A stretch of DNA of 64,000 nt from Flagellimonas maritima (GCF_003269425.1 NZ_CP030104.1:62001-126000); one strand, 5' to 3'; counted from the stretch's first letter, positions 1 through 8,527 are shown. Made by a program: numbers and translations. Notes: a model not told the origin generated them from the letters alone.

Positions 1-20
1 GCTTTCTAAAATATTGACCG

Positions 21-1364
21 ATGTCTTTGAACCAACTAAACGCAATTTCACCTATTGATGGCAGGTACCGTAACAAAACACAAGCTTTGGGAAGCTATTT
101 CTCCGAAGAAGCATTGATTAAATACCGCGTTCAGGTAGAAATTGAATACTTTATAGCACTTTGTGAGATTCCCTTACCACAACTGGCTGATTTTGACACT
201 TCAATGTTTTCCGACCTTAAAAAAGTGTATCTGGATTATTCTTCAGAAGATGCTTTGGCCATAAAGGAAATTGAAAAGACCACAAATCATGATGTAAAGG
301 CAGTTGAATACTTTATCAAAAAAAAGTTTGATGATTTAGGACTGGAAAAGCATAAGGAATTTATCCACTTTGGACTAACATCCCAGGACATCAATAATAC
401 TGCAATTCCACTATCGATTAAAGAGGCCATGAACGATGTTTATGTTCCATTGTATTTTGAGGTTTTTGAAAAGCTAAAGGCGCTAGCATCAGATTGGTCC
501 AATATTCCCATGTTGGCCAGAACCCATGGGCAACCAGCGTCCCCTACCCGACTTGGAAAGGAAATCGATGTTTTTGTGGAACGCTTAAAAGAACAGTTCA
601 ATCTGTTGAACGATATTCCCAGCGCAGCTAAATTTGGAGGGGCAACAGGAAACTACAATGCCCATAAAGTGGCATATCCGAGTGTGGATTGGAAAGCGTT
701 CGGACAAAAATTTGTCCAAGAAAAATTGGGTTTACATCATTCTTTTCCCACTACACAAATTGAGCATTACGACCACATGGCGGCTCTCTTTGATTGTTTA
801 AAAAGAATCAATACTATTTTCATTGATTTGAACAGGGATATGTGGACCTATATTTCCATGGATTATTTTAAGCAGAAAATCAAAGAGGGGGAAGTGGGAT
901 CATCTGCTATGCCACATAAGGTAAATCCCATAGATTTTGAAAATTCCGAAGGAAATTTAGGTCTTGCCAATGCACTTTTTGAGCATTTATCGGCAAAGCT
1001 TCCAGTTTCAAGATTACAAAGAGATTTAACGGACAGTACTGTACTAAGAAACGTTGGGGTTCCGTTTGCCCACACACAAGTGGCCTTACTTTCAATACTT
1101 AAAGGGTTGAACAAATTGGTCCTAAATAAAATAAAGTTTGAAGAAGATCTTGAGAACAACTGGGCCGTAGTGGCCGAAGCCATCCAAACTATCTTAAGAA
1201 GGGAAGGATATCCTAATCCCTATGAAGCCTTAAAAGGTCTCACCCGCACGAACGAAAGAATAAACCAAGCTTCCATAGCGGATTTCATTAATACTTTAGA
1301 AGTTTCCGATAAAATAAAAGAAGAACTAAAAAGAATAACCCCGGCAAATTATACTGGGATATGA
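21..1364 (+). CDS. purB: adenylosuccinate lyase
   Basis: This enzyme cleaves SAICAR to AICAR and adenylosuccinate to AMP, releasing fumarate, in cytoplasmic purine synthesis. The 447-residue protein has the usual length of the short bacterial PurB class. Family signatures are visible: TSQDINNTA near residue 121, ARTHGQPASPT near 164, and the flexible signature loop GSSAMPHKVNP near 293 that carries the catalytic serine. The ATG at 21 is the first start in frame and the N-terminus (MSLNQLNAISPIDGRY) is typical. It appears to be monocistronic or the last gene of an operon that starts left of the window. A hairpin follows at 1375-1403. Function is essentially certain from family signatures. Confidence 0.97.
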   Translation: MSLNQLNAISPIDGRYRNKTQALGSYFSEEALIKYRVQVEIEYFIALCEIPLPQLADFDTSMFSDLKKVYLDYSSEDALAIKEIEKTTNHDVKAVEYFIKKKFDDLGLEKHKEFIHFGLTSQDINNTAIPLSIKEAMNDVYVPLYFEVFEKLKALASDWSNIPMLARTHGQPASPTRLGKEIDVFVERLKEQFNLLNDIPSAAKFGGATGNYNAHKVAYPSVDWKAFGQKFVQEKLGLHHSFPTTQIEHYDHMAALFDCLKRINTIFIDLNRDMWTYISMDYFKQKIKEGEVGSSAMPHKVNPIDFENSEGNLGLANALFEHLSAKLPVSRLQRDLTDSTVLRNVGVPFAHTQVALLSILKGLNKLVLNKIKFEEDLENNWAVVAEAIQTILRREGYPNPYEALKGLTRTNERINQASIADFINTLEVSDKIKEELKRITPANYTGI

Positions 1365-1368
1365 TTGC

Positions 1369-1403
1369 ATAAAAAATCCCGGGCAATTTAGTTGCTCGGG
1401 ATT
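1369..1403 (-). terminator. Rho-independent terminator (minus-strand operon; convergent with purB)
   Basis: A 12-bp stem pairs 1375-1386 with 1392-1403, with one G-U pair and a 5-nt loop. On the minus strand it is followed by a run of six T (1374 downward). It therefore best terminates the DUF4252 operon coming from the right. It lacks a good T run on the plus strand but may still attenuate purB transcripts. Confidence 0.8.
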
Positions 1404-1425
1404 CTGAACATACAAACGGTTTAAT

Positions 1426-1965
1426 CTACCCTTTCAGAAATTCTCCAATTTCCCCTAGACCTTCACCTTTATAATCTGATTTTTGAATTGCTTGCATCAA
1501 TTGAACGATATGCGCGGGATTCATATCTTTTCCGAGAACACGCACTAATGCAAAACCTTTTTCCTTGCTATCGCCATAAATAATGACCTCATCAATGGCA
1601 TTTTCGTCACCTAAATATTTGATTACACCTTTTCCATACTGAGAATTAATTTTCATTAATTCCACAAATTCATCGTTCTTTAAGATTTCCTTTACTTTCT
1701 TTTTTTCAATTTGATACTCCGCAACATTTTCACTGGTCTTTTTAAAAGCCAAAAGATTGAACTTTCTCAAAGATTCCATTGCTTCGGATTCAGCGTCTGT
1801 AAGGTCAGCTCCATCCATTTTTAATATATTGGCAGGAACGTCTATTGAAATAAAGTTGGGATTCTCCGAATTGTCAACATAATATTCTTGTAAACTTTGC
1901 TGCGAAGAGCATGAAGCTACAAAAGCTGACATAAGTACCAATAGTGATTTGATTATATTTTTCAT
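1426..1965 (-). CDS. DUF4252 lipoprotein
   Basis: This is a 179-residue protein with a lipoprotein signal peptide: a hydrophobic stretch and Cys19 in VASCSS, so it is probably anchored to a membrane facing the periplasm. The rest resembles DUF4252 proteins, a Bacteroidota family of unknown function commonly found next to ECF sigma factors. It is the last gene of a minus-strand set (sigma, anti-sigma-like, DUF4252, this gene). It is separated from its paralogue upstream by 125 bp that contain a heptad inverted repeat. A role in the sigma factor's signalling or regulon is inferred from context only. Confidence 0.8.
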   Translation of the reverse strand: MKNIIKSLLVLMSAFVASCSSQQSLQEYYVDNSENPNFISIDVPANILKMDGADLTDAESEAMESLRKFNLLAFKKTSENVAEYQIEKKKVKEILKNDEFVELMKINSQYGKGVIKYLGDENAIDEVIIYGDSKEKGFALVRVLGKDMNPAHIVQLMQAIQKSDYKGEGLGEIGEFLKG

Positions 1966-1998
1966 GAGACTGTAGTTTTATGATTGATATGTTAAAAT

Positions 1999-2080
1999 AG
2001 TTTACGGTCAATAGTTATTAGTTGGGAAATATCATGTTTTGTTACACTTTATTTTCACTTCTAACTATTGACCGAAAACT
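1999..2080. repeat. Inverted pair of degenerate heptad arrays, no ORF
   Basis: Left arm 1999-2026 reads as four heptads (AGTTTAC, GGTCAAT, AGTTATT, AGTTGGG). Right arm 2053-2080, read on the minus strand, gives AGTTTTC, GGTCAAT, AGTTAGA, AGTGAAA. The inner 13 bp CGGTCAATAGTTA at 2005-2017 is repeated exactly and inverted at 2062-2074. It sits between two DUF4252 genes. The 7-bp register matches arrays elsewhere in this window that flank four-helix-bundle genes, so it may be an ORF-less member of the same element family. A transcript across it could fold into a hairpin. Confidence 0.7.
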
Positions 2081-2090
2081 GAATCCTTGG

Positions 2091-2630
2091 TTACTGTTTT
2101 TTACCAGCTTTATTTAATTCTTCGGGCAGGTTCATCTTTTTGGTCAGAGAATTGATTTTATTCAAATCGATATCACCTGTCAAAGAAAGTAGCACAGTTT
2201 CAAATTTTCTGCCATCAGTTTCTACTTCTTTTAAACCAGTAACGAACATCAACAGTTCACTAACATGGTCTGCATCCTTCCCCTGCTTAATGTAAAACTT
2301 AACATTGGCATCTTTGTCCTTTACGCGCATTAACTCTTCCATGGTAGAGGATTTTAGGTACTTGTCCACAGATGACTTCATATTATTGCCAATTTCTTTG
2401 TTATCCGTAGTGTACACCTTCAAGCTTTTAAGGCTACTGGCAATATCCATAAAGTCTTGTGCTTCTGGGTCGTCCACTTCCACATCTATCTTTGCAAGAA
2501 GGTTAAACATGCTCTTGTTGACTACTACAGAGGTGACATCGTCCAAATCTTCGTACTTATCGAACAATGATTGGGAAAAACCTAAAAATGGTAATAAGGT
2601 TATCGTTGCTATTAGAATATAATTTTTCAT
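2091..2630 (-). CDS. DUF4252 protein with signal peptide
   Basis: This 179-residue secreted protein is a paralogue of its downstream neighbour. It begins MKNYILIATITLLPFLGFSQ, a signal peptide ending in a likely signal-peptidase I site rather than a lipobox. A longer reading frame reaches 2672, but the ATG at 2630 starts directly at the signal peptide and leaves 10 bp after the stop of the preceding gene, so it is preferred. Known for the family: DUF4252 has no assigned function and is usually encoded with ECF sigma genes. A role in envelope signalling is inference. Confidence 0.8.
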   Translation of the reverse strand: MKNYILIATITLLPFLGFSQSLFDKYEDLDDVTSVVVNKSMFNLLAKIDVEVDDPEAQDFMDIASSLKSLKVYTTDNKEIGNNMKSSVDKYLKSSTMEELMRVKDKDANVKFYIKQGKDADHVSELLMFVTGLKEVETDGRKFETVLLSLTGDIDLNKINSLTKKMNLPEELNKAGKKQ

Positions 2631-2640
2631 TTTTCTTAAT

Positions 2641-3060
2641 TTAATTATTGTTATAAATTTTTTGTTTTGCAATCTGGAACTCTTTTAAATGTGCTACTTT
2701 TTCAGTGCCGCGACCAAAATTTTCCGCTAAGAGTTCAAAAGCTTTTTTTGTTTCTTGATAGGCATATTCTGCCTTCTTTCTCTCTCGGTATTCATTACCA
2801 AAATATAGGCCAAAGGTTAAAACAACCACAGCTGCTACGGAAATCCATTTATAATAGTTTTTTCTAGGTTTTAATGGAACCTGCCTTGTGTACTTTTCAT
2901 CCTTGGCACTGGAAAAATAGTTGAACATTGGTCTATATTGTTCAAGATGTGTTGCTACACTTTCTTGAGAAAAATAGGCCTGTAATGTCTTTTCTTCCGC
3001 CACGGTTGTAGTGGCTTCGAAATATTTTTCCAATAATTTTTCTATGCTATCCAATTCCAT
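2641..3060 (-). CDS. putative anti-sigma-like membrane protein
   Basis: This 139-residue protein has a soluble N-terminal part (about 1-65), one membrane segment at about 70-89 and a short lysine-rich C-terminal part. It has the size and topology of small anti-sigma factors. Its start overlaps the end of the sigma factor gene by 14 bp, which suggests translational coupling and equal production. No conserved zinc-binding anti-sigma motif (HxxxCxxC) is present, so the assignment rests on position and topology. It probably holds the neighbouring sigma factor at the inner membrane. Confidence 0.65.
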   Translation of the reverse strand: MELDSIEKLLEKYFEATTTVAEEKTLQAYFSQESVATHLEQYRPMFNYFSSAKDEKYTRQVPLKPRKNYYKWISVAAVVVLTFGLYFGNEYRERKKAEYAYQETKKAFELLAENFGRGTEKVAHLKEFQIAKQKIYNNN

Positions 3061-3556
3061 AGTTATGTTTTTTTACTAATTCTTGTCTTACCATCTTCCT
3101 TGCTCTTGATAACGCTACTCGAACCGCTGTGGGTTTCATCTCCAAAAGCTCACATATTTCATCAAACTCATATTGTTCTACGTCACGCAATTGCAATACC
3201 ATTTTTTGCTGCTCCGGTAGTTCGTTCATGATCCGTTGCATCCATTGTACACTATCTTCGGCTTCTAGTTGCTTTTGTAGTGATGTATTTTCATCACTAT
3301 AATTGCTGTGCACCAACTTCAAATTACTGGCATGTTTGGATTTTAATCTATCCAAGCAGAAATTTTTGGTCATCGTCATTGCAAAAGCCTCTACGTTTTT
3401 ATATTGTGATATGGTTTCGTTTTTTGACCATAACTTCAATAATATTTCTTGCGTTGCATCTTCTGCCTCTTCCCTAGAGACCAAAAGTCTTTTAGCCAAT
3501 CTGTAGAGCTTGTCCTTAAAGGGCATTACTACATTTAAAAATTCGGCCTGTTTCAT
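3047..3556 (-). CDS. ECF RNA polymerase sigma factor
   Basis: This 169-residue group IV sigma-70 factor has only the two core regions. Region 2 is near 18-60 (RLLVSREEAEDATQEILLKLW, recognising the -10) and region 4 near 118-160 (helix-turn-helix ending ALSRARKMVRQ). It heads the operon with the anti-sigma-like and two DUF4252 genes. Two TGTTACAA sites (3571-3578 and 3624-3631) lie upstream and could be part of an autoregulated promoter. The stimulus is unknown. Confidence 0.9.
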   Translation of the reverse strand: MKQAEFLNVVMPFKDKLYRLAKRLLVSREEAEDATQEILLKLWSKNETISQYKNVEAFAMTMTKNFCLDRLKSKHASNLKLVHSNYSDENTSLQKQLEAEDSVQWMQRIMNELPEQQKMVLQLRDVEQYEFDEICELLEMKPTAVRVALSRARKMVRQELVKKHNYGIG

Positions 3557-3570
3557 TTGGTTGTTTTGGT

Positions 3571-3633
3571 TGTTACAAGCTTTTTTGTCTGCTTACATTA
3601 TCACGACGACACACATCGAATTTTGTTACAAAA
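3571..3633. promoter_or_regulatory. Two TGTTACAA sites upstream of the ECF sigma operon
   Basis: TGTTACAA occurs at 3571-3578 and again at 3624-3631. The second lies in a near-palindrome, TTTTGT-T-ACAAAA (3621-3633). The copies are 53 bp apart between the divergent sigma operon and the S41 protease gene. They may be a regulator site or part of an autoregulated ECF promoter. No function is proven. Confidence 0.35.
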
Positions 3634-3766
3634 GATTTGCATTCTCATGATATGTCTTTATTTTGCTACCTTGAAATTGTAAGAATTTAATCATAAATCC
3701 TACTTATCCAATATTGTTTCTGGTTTAATGGAATGATAATTGATAGTTTTGAGCAAAATATATGTT

Positions 3767-5245
3767 ATGAAAAAATATTTATTTCTCCTCCTAGGGCTGT
3801 TACTGTTTACAATTAGTTGCAGTGATGATGACGATGGAATTACAAATCCCGAAACTCCAGACCCCACACCTGGAGCTGATGTTACCGTACAAAATTTTAT
3901 GTGGAAAGCCATGAACCTGTGGTATTTTTGGCAGGGCGAAGTGCCAAATTTATCGGACACACGTTTTGCGAACGACGCCGAATACACTACTTTTTTGGAA
4001 GCAACTCCCGATCCACTGGATTTCTATAATAGTATACAATTTAATGAAGACCGTTTTAGTTTTTCCAATGATGACTATGAAGAATTGGTAAGCAACCTTT
4101 CTGGAGTGTCAAAAAGCAATGGATTGGAATTCGGTTTGATTCAATTCTCTGGAAGTAACGATATTTTTGGTTTTGTTCAATATGTGCTACCTGACTCTGA
4201 TGCTTCCACTAAAGATATACAACGTGGGGACATTTTTACACGGGTTGATGGACAGCAATTGAACATCGATAATTATATAAGCTTGCTTTTTGGAAGCAAC
4301 AACAACTATGTTCTTGGGATGGCCGAAATAAATAACGGTACAATAACCGATACATCAAAAGAAGTGAGCCTTACAAAAATCGAAAATTTTGTGGAAAATC
4401 CGATTCTGGTATCAGAGACCTTGGATGTTGGAGGAGAAAAAGTTGCATACCTCATGTACAACAGATTCTTGGGTAGTTTCAATGAAGAACTCAATAACGC
4501 ATTTGCACAATTTGTGGCAGATGGAGCAACACAACTAATTTTGGATATGCGTTACAATCCAGGTGGGTCGGTAAACAGTTCAAGATTATTGGCCAGTATG
4601 ATCCATAGCACCGATACTGATAAACTATATATACGCCAGCGATGGAACGCTAAAATACAGTCACAATTTTCTGCAGCACAATTAGAAGATAATTTTGCCA
4701 GTGGTATTGGAAATAACAATACAGGTTCCCCCATAAATACACTTGGCTTGAACAAGGTTTATGTTTTGGCAACCAATGATTCGGCATCAGCAAGTGAACT
4801 GGTCATGAACGGTTTGGCACCTTATGTGGACATTGTTCACATTGGTGAAACAACAAGAGGTAAAAATGAGTTCTCCATTACTTTAGTAGATGACCCAAAT
4901 GGCGATTATATTTATAATTCAAATCGCGAAAATCAAATTAATGTCAATAACAGTTGGGGATTACAACCTTTAGTCGGTAGAAATGAAAATGCTGATGGCT
5001 TTTTTGATTACACAGATGGTTTGCCTCCAAATATTGTATTGCAAGAAGACCTTGAAAACCTAGGAACATTGGGAGATATCAATGAACCCTTACTTGCAAG
5101 AGCAATTGATGAAATTATGGGTGCTGTAAGTAAAAAAGACTTTTCAGTTAAAATGCCGGCTAAAACTTTTATGAGTTCCAGATTAATGACTCCGCTAAAG
5201 GATAACATGTATTTGGACAAGCCTTTGGAAATTAATATTAAATAA
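3767..5245 (+). CDS. S41 family peptidase, lipoprotein
   Basis: This 492-residue carboxyl-terminal-processing-type serine protease is probably anchored in the outer membrane by Cys18 (FTISC). A Ser/Asp-rich stretch follows the cysteine. A PDZ-like segment is near 150-165 (IQRGDIFTRVDGQQLN). The S41 catalytic core shows DMRYNPGG near 265, the serine motif NDSASASE near 338-345 and the general-base lysine in TTRGKNEF near 365. The ATG at 3767 is chosen over an in-frame ATG at 3740 because the signal peptide begins there. It is a stand-alone gene divergent from the ECF operon and ends in a strong terminator. The substrate is unknown. Confidence 0.9.
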   Translation: MKKYLFLLLGLLLFTISCSDDDDGITNPETPDPTPGADVTVQNFMWKAMNLWYFWQGEVPNLSDTRFANDAEYTTFLEATPDPLDFYNSIQFNEDRFSFSNDDYEELVSNLSGVSKSNGLEFGLIQFSGSNDIFGFVQYVLPDSDASTKDIQRGDIFTRVDGQQLNIDNYISLLFGSNNNYVLGMAEINNGTITDTSKEVSLTKIENFVENPILVSETLDVGGEKVAYLMYNRFLGSFNEELNNAFAQFVADGATQLILDMRYNPGGSVNSSRLLASMIHSTDTDKLYIRQRWNAKIQSQFSAAQLEDNFASGIGNNNTGSPINTLGLNKVYVLATNDSASASELVMNGLAPYVDIVHIGETTRGKNEFSITLVDDPNGDYIYNSNRENQINVNNSWGLQPLVGRNENADGFFDYTDGLPPNIVLQEDLENLGTLGDINEPLLARAIDEIMGAVSKKDFSVKMPAKTFMSSRLMTPLKDNMYLDKPLEINIK

Positions 5246-5250
5246 ATAAA

Positions 5251-5277
5251 AAAGCGGCTCTTAAAGCCGCTTTTTTA
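5251..5277. terminator. Bidirectional Rho-independent terminator
   Basis: The stem AAAGCGGCT/AGCCGCTTT has a short loop. It has A-rich sequence on the left and a T run on the right (5271-5276), so it works in both directions between the convergent S41 gene and the B12-binding protein gene. The T run overlaps the latter's stop codon. Confidence 0.9.
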
Positions 5278-6213
5278 TTGGACCATCATATAATTACTAA
5301 AATGTCTGTATTTATTTGCTAGTCTCTTGGGAACCTCTATAATTTCAGGATGAAAAAGCCCTGCCAACACTTCTATTCCGTTGACAAGTGTATTGGCAGA
5401 TGACTGGGTAAACATATCAAAATCTGCAATGTAAACGGCGTCTTCTTTTACTGCTTTTAATTCATTCCATCCCTCTTTTTTCATCAGCAAGTGCATTTCT
5501 TCAATGGTTCGTTCAATCGTAAAACCACAAGGCGCTATGACCAAAACCTCAGGGTCATACTTTACAATTTTATCCCATCGTGTTACGATACTCTCACCAG
5601 ATGGGTTGGAAAGCATATCCACACCACCTGCATATGCAATTTGATGGGGAATCCAGTGTCCACAATTAAATATAGGATCCAACCATTCCATAAGCATAAC
5701 ACGCTTTGGTAAAGCCTTTGATGCTCTTAATCTATCGATTATACTATCGATTCTATTATTCAATTTTGCCAAATAAGAGTATGCTACTTCTTCCCTATCC
5801 ATAGCTTTGGCAATAGTAATTGCAGATTGGAAAACGTCTTCTAAAGATTGTGGACTGATTGAAATCAATATTGGCTGCTTTTCCAAATTGGCTACCGCAG
5901 CTGCCGTACAGGCCGTATCTATTTGACATATATCGCACATGTCTTGTGTAAATATAACATCTGGAGAAATCTCTTCTAGAAGACCTTCATCAACATAGTA
6001 TAAATCTTTTCCTTGATGCTTGCTCGCAGAAAATAATGTGTCTATTTCTTTGCTGGATAGATGTTTACCCTCCAAAATACACCGCACAATAGGTTTCTTT
6101 TCTTTCAATGCCTGCTCGGGGCATTCAAAAGTGACACCATAGAGCTGATTATCGAGACCCATATCATAGATCATTTGGGTAACCGCAGGCATAAAAGAAC
6201 AGACTTTCAACAT
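5275..6213 (-). CDS. cobalamin-binding (BtuF-like) protein without signal peptide
   Basis: This 312-residue protein has the helical-backbone periplasmic-binding fold of the Fe3+/B12 family (PF01497 type). The N-terminus MLKVCSFMPAVTQMIYDMG goes straight into the first domain, with no signal peptide or lipobox. Cysteines are conspicuous, including QDMCDICQIDTACTA near 90-104. Related proteins elsewhere are annotated as cobalamin-binding. It starts 16 bp after btuB and shares its riboswitch-controlled transcript, which supports a role in B12 metabolism. It may act in the cytoplasm in B12 handling or sensing. It could also be exported by an unseen route. Confidence 0.8.
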   Translation of the reverse strand: MLKVCSFMPAVTQMIYDMGLDNQLYGVTFECPEQALKEKKPIVRCILEGKHLSSKEIDTLFSASKHQGKDLYYVDEGLLEEISPDVIFTQDMCDICQIDTACTAAAVANLEKQPILISISPQSLEDVFQSAITIAKAMDREEVAYSYLAKLNNRIDSIIDRLRASKALPKRVMLMEWLDPIFNCGHWIPHQIAYAGGVDMLSNPSGESIVTRWDKIVKYDPEVLVIAPCGFTIERTIEEMHLLMKKEGWNELKAVKEDAVYIADFDMFTQSSANTLVNGIEVLAGLFHPEIIEVPKRLANKYRHFSNYMMVQ

Positions 6214-6229
6214 TCTATCGATTTAATTA

Positions 6230-8104
6230 TTAAAAATTTAAATTAAAACCAGCACTAAAATTTCTCCCCCTGGTCGTAAAACCAAACACTTCAGTAAATT
6301 CTTCATTAAAAAGATTATTTCCATCAATAAACACTTTCAGTTTATTTTGAATAACATCATGCGAAAAATATAGGTTCACCAAAGAAAAAGAATCCAAAGC
6401 TACATTAAAAGCAGGATTTGGGAATGGTGGAAATACTGTATCAATTCTATCCCCAGTGAATTGATATCCAACAGAAGCAAAAGTTTTCTCTGAAAATTTA
6501 TAACTTAATGTAAGATTTGCTTTATGTTTTGGAATCCTAATTGCACTATCTCCTTTTCGTTCAGTAAAAACATAATTGGCATCAAGAGTGAAGGTTTCCA
6601 TAGGAGACAATGAAACCTCTACCTCAACACCACTCACATCTATTTCATCCGTAATATTTATGCTTTGAAAGTTTGCATCAAACCCAAACCTATTTTCCTC
6701 ATTGCGATTAAAATAAACTGTGCTTAACCTTAATTTATCATTTACAAAGTATTCTACCCCTCCTTCTATTGTAGTATTCTCCTCTGGCTCTAAATTTGGA
6801 TTTGCACCAAAATCCCCAAACAATTGTGTAAGATTAGGAGTAATATAAGATGTTGCATAACTACCCAAAAGCTTTATATAACCACTTTTCATGGGAAAAA
6901 CGTAAGATGGATTGATATTATACACAACATGGTTCCCGTATTCAGAATGATTATTTAATCGTACACCAGTGTTCAAGTTAAGACCAAAATCGGAAACATA
7001 TACCAAGTTTGCGTAGGGATCTATAATCGTAAAATCTACGGCATTGGTAAAAGAAGCTTTGTCTTTGATGTAATTTACACCTAAAACAGTATAGAACTTT
7101 TTATTGAAAACGTATTTGTTGTAGAAATCAAATACAAAATTTTCACCATTGGCGCTACTCTCGCCGGACGTACTTCTTGTATCTATCTCAAAATCCGTGT
7201 AAGCGGCATTAAATTGTATGGAACCCTTTCCATATTTAAATGTAGACGCAACTCCCACACGTTCTTGATCTTGTTTTAATCTGTTCGGAGCTTCGGCGCG
7301 GTCGGCGTCAAACTCCGATTTAAACTCAGTTTTATTTCCGTAAACTGACATATTGAAGTTCTTGGAAAATTCATATCCCAACTTAAGGTCTGTGCTATAT
7401 TGTGAAAAATCATCTTCCTCATTTTCTGGGGTAATGGCTGCAGAAAGCCCATTGGAATACCGATTGGAAAAATTAAGCCCGTAGGAGAACTTGTCCAGTG
7501 TTCCACTAACACTTGCTCCGTTGGAAAAACTGGCGAGATTATAGTTTTGATCTTCAGAGGTTTGATTTGTACCAACAGTAGATTGAAAATTTCCTGCCAT
7601 TCTTTCTTTGGAATTTTTCTTGGTCGTAATACTGATAACTGCCGTGGCTGCATTAGTGCCATAAAGTGTACTCGCTGCGCCTTTAATAATTTCGATGGAT
7701 TCCACATTTGCGGTCGATAAAAGCCTTAAATCATATTCAACAGAAAATGAAGAAGGGTTTGTAACCCGAACACCATCAATAATAACAAGTACCTGGCGCC
7801 CGCGACCACCTCTAGCGAATACACCTAGAACATCACCATCCCTACCACGGCTACCCACGATTTCGATACCGCTTTTCGTATTGATTATCTGAGCTACGGT
7901 CCTACCTTGATTTCGTTTTAATTCTTCAGCTGAAACCTTAATTACTGTCTTTCCAGAATTCTCTCTTTTAAGCTCAAAACGGGAATCGCTTACAACCACC
8001 TCTTGTAGTTGTTGAATTTTAATTGAGTCTTTTTTTGTGTTCTGCGCAGAAAGACTCTTGCCCACTAAAATAGCGGCACCTAACCATAAATAATTGATTT
8101 TCAT
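6230..8104 (-). CDS. btuB: TonB-dependent vitamin B12 outer-membrane receptor
   Basis: This 624-residue outer-membrane receptor has a signal peptide (about 1-20, cleaved after LSAQ) and a TonB-box-like segment LQEVVVSD near 33-40. The plug domain carries GRDGDVLGVFARGGRGRQVLV, followed by a beta barrel with a C-terminal aromatic strand ending FNLNF. Length and plug sequence fit BtuB rather than the larger SusC class. A cobalamin riboswitch sits in its leader, which makes corrinoid the likely ligand. The next gene, a BtuF-like protein, follows after 16 bp. Confidence 0.92.
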   Translation of the reverse strand: MKINYLWLGAAILVGKSLSAQNTKKDSIKIQQLQEVVVSDSRFELKRENSGKTVIKVSAEELKRNQGRTVAQIINTKSGIEIVGSRGRDGDVLGVFARGGRGRQVLVIIDGVRVTNPSSFSVEYDLRLLSTANVESIEIIKGAASTLYGTNAATAVISITTKKNSKERMAGNFQSTVGTNQTSEDQNYNLASFSNGASVSGTLDKFSYGLNFSNRYSNGLSAAITPENEEDDFSQYSTDLKLGYEFSKNFNMSVYGNKTEFKSEFDADRAEAPNRLKQDQERVGVASTFKYGKGSIQFNAAYTDFEIDTRSTSGESSANGENFVFDFYNKYVFNKKFYTVLGVNYIKDKASFTNAVDFTIIDPYANLVYVSDFGLNLNTGVRLNNHSEYGNHVVYNINPSYVFPMKSGYIKLLGSYATSYITPNLTQLFGDFGANPNLEPEENTTIEGGVEYFVNDKLRLSTVYFNRNEENRFGFDANFQSINITDEIDVSGVEVEVSLSPMETFTLDANYVFTERKGDSAIRIPKHKANLTLSYKFSEKTFASVGYQFTGDRIDTVFPPFPNPAFNVALDSFSLVNLYFSHDVIQNKLKVFIDGNNLFNEEFTEVFGFTTRGRNFSAGFNLNF

Positions 8105-8107
8105 TTT

Positions 8108-8125
8108 CGTTTACTGAAATAAACG
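8108..8125 (-). promoter_or_regulatory. btuB: Hairpin just before the btuB start codon
   Basis: On the minus strand CGTTTA and TAAACG pair around a 6-nt loop and end three nucleotides before the btuB ATG. It lies downstream of the cobalamin aptamer and covers the ribosome-binding region. It could be the expression platform that blocks translation when B12 is bound. This is inference from position. Confidence 0.45.
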
Positions 8126-8184
8126 GGAGAATAGTATGTCTGTACCCATACGTAAACCTTTGTCCCGAAAGTTTAACATGCTTT

Positions 8185-8400
8185 GTTTGAATTTGGCAGG
8201 TCTCCTGACTTGTTCAATGCTGTTTTGCCTTCCCACTCGTGCTTTACTTTTCTCCTTGGCACAAGCAGTGGCTATGAAGTAAACAACATCCTCGTTGGTA
8301 ACAAGGTGCCAAGAAACTCTTGGCATGAATTTACAGTTGCGGGAACAGTTCCGGATTTTCACCGGATTCCCTTTTAATCGACACAGTCATCCCAAATCTG
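8185..8400 (-). ncRNA. Cobalamin (B12) riboswitch
   Basis: Read on the minus strand, the conserved aptamer blocks appear in order. GGGAATCCGGTGAAAATCCGG and its continuation through GTTCCCGCAACTGTAA are at about 8325-8371. GCCACTG is at 8266-8272, GGGAAGGC at 8227-8234 and AAGTCAGGAGACCTGCC at 8195-8211 (B12-box region). This is the classic RF00174-type arrangement. The riboswitch lies in the leader of btuB and the BtuF-like gene and should reduce their expression when cobalamin is abundant. The outer P1 limits are approximate. Confidence 0.95.
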
Positions 8401-8514
8401 TTTCTTAAACCTATATAGGTTCCAAAATCAAAATTCTTGTGATTGGGTCAAACCAAAATTCAGTGCGAAAGTAAGGATTCTGTTTAATCTTTTTCTGTAA
8501 AAGTTAAATAATCT

Positions 8515-8522
8515 TACATTTG
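8515..8522 (+). promoter_or_regulatory. Candidate -7 element (TACATTTG) right before the transporter gene
   Basis: TACATTTG matches the Bacteroidota -7 consensus TAnnTTTG. It ends five bases before the ATG at 8528, so transcription from it would start at or next to the start codon and give a leaderless message. No clear -33 TTG is seen at the usual spacing. Confidence 0.5.
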
Positions 8523-8527
8523 AGGCT

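Noticed and set aside
8111..8377. Frames of 83 aa (minus) and 64 aa (plus) in front of btuB
   Set aside because: They lie over the cobalamin aptamer, whose conserved blocks explain the sequence.
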